Source: CAYJHC01 sp964369465
GTDB taxonomy: Bacteria; Bacillota; Clostridia; Peptostreptococcales; Anaerovoracaceae
Reading direction: 5' to 3'
Length of the DNA: 17,117 nt
NCBI GenBank assembly: GCA_964369465.1
Contig: CAYJEX010000028.1
Span: 1-17,117 of the forward strand
How positions within the stretch are numbered: the first letter of the stretch is position 1; the number at the start of each line of letters is the position of its first letter. Shown here one piece after another: positions 14,711 to 17,117 of the stretch. The notes under the pieces are model-generated. The model saw nothing but the letters and a program-made list of their open reading frames with translations. It made no database searches and was not told where the DNA came from. Made by a program: the position numbers and the translations under genes.

Positions 14711-15715
14711 TTATATTAATAAATATTGAAAAATATTAAATAAATAACCAACTATTATAATTCCAATTGCACATATCGCTATGAAAGCTCCTAACAATTT
14801 TGGTTTTACTGCTTTTCTAAGCATAATCATTGATGGTAAGCTTAAAGCTGTTACTGCCATCATAAACGAAAGTATCGTTCCAAGTTGAGCTCCTTTTGCA
14901 AGAAGAGCTTCTGCAACAGGAATTGTTCCAAATATATCAGCGTACATTGGCACACCTACTAGCGTTGCTAATATTACACCAAATGGATTATTGCTGCCAA
15001 GCACACTTTCAATTATATTTTGTGGTATCCAATTATGGATAATCGCTCCTATACCTACACCGATCAATATGTACGGGAATACTTTTTTAAAAGTATTTAA
15101 CACTTGGTCTTTCGAAAAAATAACCCTGTCTTTTTTTGTCAATTCTGGTGCTTCAATATCTACATTAGATGCATTAAGTATAAAGCTCTCAACATGTTTA
15201 TCCATACCAAGTTTATCAAGAATCGTCCCGCCAATTACAGCAATGATTAATCCCAAAACAACATATAGCATAGCAACTTTTCCACCAAATATGCTCATTA
15301 ACAATACCAAGCTTCCTAAATCAACCATCGGTGATGAAATCAGAAAACTAAATGTTACTCCAACAGGTAATCCCGCACTTGTAAATCCCATAAAAAGCGG
15401 AATAGACGAACATGAACAAAATGGCGTAACTGTTCCCAAAAGTGCCGACACGATATTTGCCCAGATCCCTTTGAATTTGCTTAGTATTCGTTTGCTTCTT
15501 TCTGGCGGGAAAAAACTTTGAATATAAGAAATAATGAATATTAATGTACACAGCAATACTGTGATTTTTATTACATCATATATGAAAAAATGCAAGCTAG
15601 CTCCCCACCTTGTTGTAATATCAACACCTATAGCACCTAGCATGCTCCCAACTATATCGTTGAGCCATTTCATTCCTAAAATTTGTTCTTGGAAAAAATT
15701 CCAAATTGCACTCAT
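14711..15715 (-). CDS. COG0701-family permease (YraQ/ArsP-like)
   Basis: Membrane protein of 334 residues with about eight hydrophobic helices. The family signature is clear: GTVTPFCSCSSIPLFMGF with Cys100 and Cys102, then SAGLPVGVTFSFLISSPMVDLGS; the second half repeats the pattern with VGVPMYADIFGTIPVAEALL. Some members (ArsP) export trivalent methyl- or aromatic arsenicals; others are of unknown function and occur in arsenic operons. Being second in an arsR-led operon supports a metalloid role. The ATG is preceded by GAGAGGATATC on the minus strand, 47 bases after the arsR stop. ArsP assignment is plausible but not proven. Confidence 0.85.
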   Translation of the reverse strand: MSAIWNFFQEQILGMKWLNDIVGSMLGAIGVDITTRWGASLHFFIYDVIKITVLLCTLIFIISYIQSFFPPERSKRILSKFKGIWANIVSALLGTVTPFCSCSSIPLFMGFTSAGLPVGVTFSFLISSPMVDLGSLVLLMSIFGGKVAMLYVVLGLIIAVIGGTILDKLGMDKHVESFILNASNVDIEAPELTKKDRVIFSKDQVLNTFKKVFPYILIGVGIGAIIHNWIPQNIIESVLGSNNPFGVILATLVGVPMYADIFGTIPVAEALLAKGAQLGTILSFMMAVTALSLPSMIMLRKAVKPKLLGAFIAICAIGIIIVGYLFNIFQYLLI

Positions 15716-15762
15716 ATGATATCCTCTCTTTTTTTATTTCTATTCACTCAACTGTACAATTT

Positions 15763-16101
15763 TTATTTTGCAGATGAATTTTCTAACTTATCCAAATAAC
15801 AAGAATTTGGTGTTTGTTCAGAATTAAGTGTAGTAAGTTTTATTAGCAATTCTTTTACTTCTTCTCTACCTTCTTCATTCAGCGAATAGTTTACCCATTT
15901 ACCATCTTGAATTCCTTTAACTAAATTTGATTCACATAATATTTTCATGTGATATGATAGCGCTGTTTGCTTTATTCCTGTTAAATCTGTAAGGACACAA
16001 GCACACTTTTCACCATCTCTTAGTAGTTCCAAAATTTGTAATCTTTTTTCATCACAAAGTGCTTTAAACACTTTTGCATTTTCAATATGTTCGTTATTCA
16101 T
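15763..16101 (-). CDS. arsR: ArsR/SmtB-family As(III)-responsive repressor
   Basis: Winged-helix repressor of about 112 residues. The DNA-binding part includes VFKALCDEKRLQILELL and the recognition helix KQTALSYHMKILCESNLV, followed by the wing GKWVNYSL. The segment EKCACVLTDL (Cys33, Cys35) corresponds to the As(III)-binding ELCVCDL of classical ArsR; the third Cys is not at the R773 position, so Cys56 or a C-terminal Cys might complete the site. I prefer ATG 16101: GGAGAG lies about five bases before it, whereas the ATG at 16113 has no ribosome site and would contain this one. First gene of the ars operon; release of DNA on arsenite binding is expected. Confidence 0.92.
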   Translation of the reverse strand: MNNEHIENAKVFKALCDEKRLQILELLRDGEKCACVLTDLTGIKQTALSYHMKILCESNLVKGIQDGKWVNYSLNEEGREEVKELLIKLTTLNSEQTPNSCYLDKLENSSAK

Positions 16102-16121
16102 GCTTCTCTCCATTCATCAAA

Positions 16122-16190
16122 ATATCTTGATATGTTTATTATATCAAATATTTTTTATGTGTCAATACATATATCAAATATTTTTTATGT
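16122..16190 (-). promoter_or_regulatory. arsR: arsR promoter with tandem operator-like repeats
   Basis: On the minus strand, perfect TTGACA (16160-16165) and TATAAT (16138-16143) are 16 bases apart. A 21-bp sequence, starting TATATCAAATATTT and ending TTATGT, is present exactly twice at 16140-16160 and 16170-16190. Copy one fills the -10 and the spacer. ATATCTTGATAT at 16122-16133 makes an inverted partner: TTGATAT (16127-16133), seven bases, ATATCAA (16141-16147), across the -10 and start point. This suits binding by a dimeric ArsR repressor. The upstream copy carries a degenerate second promoter (ATTACA, 16 bases, TATATG). Confidence 0.8.
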
Positions 16191-16204
16191 AATAATGCTA
16201 AATA

Positions 16205-16231
16205 AAAATAGCGACGTTTCGTCGCTATTTT
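16205..16231. terminator. Strong bidirectional terminator
   Basis: A perfect 12-bp stem (AAAATAGCGACG / CGTCGCTATTTT) with a three-base loop and flanking A- and T-runs. On the minus strand it ends the DUF6273-type gene (stop at 16327) and separates it from the ars operon promoter. The 95 bases between it and that stop show nothing else recognisable. Confidence 0.9.
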
Positions 16232-16326
16232 TTATAAATTTCTGTTACATATTACAACACTATCTCAAAATTATAAATTGTACGTCTTAGATATGGATCG
16301 CATTTGCACGTATACACGCACTATTA

Positions 16327-17055
16327 TCAAATATATATCCACAATGCAGGGCGCACAGTAATATCATAATGTGTAGGGAGGTTATAACTTATTGCATGAA
16401 CGACTCCATCCCCAATAACAATAAGAGCTCTTTCACCACCTATCCCTGAAGTTCGAAGAAACCACCAAACATTGCCTTTTCCTCGACTAGGATCTTCTTC
16501 AACATACACACCTTTTGATTCCAAATATTTTGTTGGTTGACACATTCTTTCTTCATCATTCATATAACGTTCTGCCTCTTCAACGCTCAAAACAAAAACC
16601 TTGTCTATCGTATCATTTCCAGCTTCGACTCCATTCCACCCCTCTGGAGTTGTTAATGCAGAATCCACAATATTCTGTTGTTCTTCATCTGAAAAAGCTT
16701 CATAAAGAAATTCATTATTAAGCCAAGCACGAAGAGAGCAAGTTTCCCAAGTCACAGGATCATAAACATTCGACCATGCTCCTCGACCTTCATTGTACTC
16801 TGTGTTATCTAATGCATACTTGCTAATAACAAGAATTTTGTCATCTTCTTTTGCAATAACTTCCCATTCAATAGGCTCATTACCATTACTATCCTTTCCG
16901 TCTTGTTCATAGCTTCCATAAACAACAGTATCACCAACTTCTGCGGAATCTAGTGGTGTGCTGCTATTACTCAAACTAGATATAATTATAAAAAGCAATA
17001 GTAATAGTACTGTTATCGCTATAATTGTCGTTACTCTTTTCTTTCTCTTACTCAC
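16327..17055 (-). CDS. Membrane-anchored DUF6273-type protein, function unknown
   Basis: A 242-residue protein with a basic start (MSKRKKR) and one hydrophobic segment at about 8-28 with no lipobox, so probably a membrane-anchored extracytoplasmic protein. The remainder resembles the DUF6273 domain, common in Clostridia: VVYGSYEQDGKDSNGNEPIEW (split: GSYEQDG at 47-53, PIEWEVI at 61-67), ISKYALD, VTWETCSLRAWLNNEFL region (101-117), DKVFVLSVEEAERY, WWFLRTSG and the ending TVRPALWIYI. No biochemical role is established to my knowledge. The start is a GTG at 17053-17055 with GAGG at 17064-17067. Single gene, terminated at 16205-16231; its promoter would lie near or beyond the window edge. Confidence 0.75.
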   Translation of the reverse strand: MSKRKKRVTTIIAITVLLLLLFIIISSLSNSSTPLDSAEVGDTVVYGSYEQDGKDSNGNEPIEWEVIAKEDDKILVISKYALDNTEYNEGRGAWSNVYDPVTWETCSLRAWLNNEFLYEAFSDEEQQNIVDSALTTPEGWNGVEAGNDTIDKVFVLSVEEAERYMNDEERMCQPTKYLESKGVYVEEDPSRGKGNVWWFLRTSGIGGERALIVIGDGVVHAISYNLPTHYDITVRPALWIYI

Positions 17056-17117
17056 TTTTCCTACCTCTTCATCAATTATGAACCTTTACTCATTATTCTA
17101 GTTAACAGAAATATGTT

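Noticed and set aside
16140..16190. Two 21-bp repeats as a small CRISPR array or insertion-element ends
   Set aside because: There are only two copies with a 9-base gap, no cas or transposase gene, and they coincide with the arsR promoter.

Overview
The window reads as chromosomal DNA of a low-GC, probably anaerobic Firmicute of the Clostridia type. The support is AT-rich DNA, strong purine-rich ribosome sites (GGAGG), a GatCAB amidotransferase, a tetrahydrofolate riboswitch in front of folT, an ECF-type vitamin transporter and several [4Fe-4S] proteins. Genus cannot be told from the sequence. There is no rRNA, tRNA, CRISPR array, transposase or phage gene.

Layout. (1) 44-1009 (+): a D-2-hydroxyacid (glycerate/hydroxypyruvate-type) dehydrogenase, convergent with a SulP anion transporter (1102-2751, -); the two share a bidirectional hairpin. 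(2) 2885-6191 (-): the gatC-gatA-gatB operon for Gln-tRNA(Gln)/Asn-tRNA(Asn) formation. Its apparent terminator lies directly against the ribosome site of sulP. (3) 6341-7065 (+): a consensus promoter, a THF riboswitch and folT. (4) 7247-12506: a divergent HxlR regulator (-) and a tightly packed six-gene operon (+): amino-acid-type ABC binding lipoprotein, permease, ATPase, a flavin/2x[4Fe-4S] protein, a zinc-containing macrodomain and a class M sirtuin (SirTM). (5) 12514-16101 (-): an arsenic operon of arsR, a COG0701 permease, a Cys-rich thioredoxin-like protein, acr3 and a ferredoxin-arsenate reductase fusion, read from a consensus promoter that overlaps repeated ArsR-like sites. (6) 16327-17055 (-): a membrane-anchored DUF6273-type protein of unknown role.

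The most interesting part is region 4. SirTM/macrodomain pairs are known as a reversible protein ADP-ribosylation module. In the described staphylococcal and streptococcal operons they sit with a lipoylated GcvH-like protein and a lipoate ligase. Here neither carrier nor ligase is present. The pair is instead at the end of an operon with an ABC importer and a flavin/iron-sulfur protein, next to a HxlR regulator that keeps an N-terminal cysteine. GTATCA motifs, including an 18-bp perfect palindrome, lie in front of both transcription units. I infer a redox- or electrophile-responsive ADP-ribosylation operon with a different substrate or purpose.

In region 5 the arsenate reductase carries its own two-cluster ferredoxin domain, which suggests direct electron supply in an anaerobe. 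The arsR promoter appears to have been duplicated with a 30-bp period.
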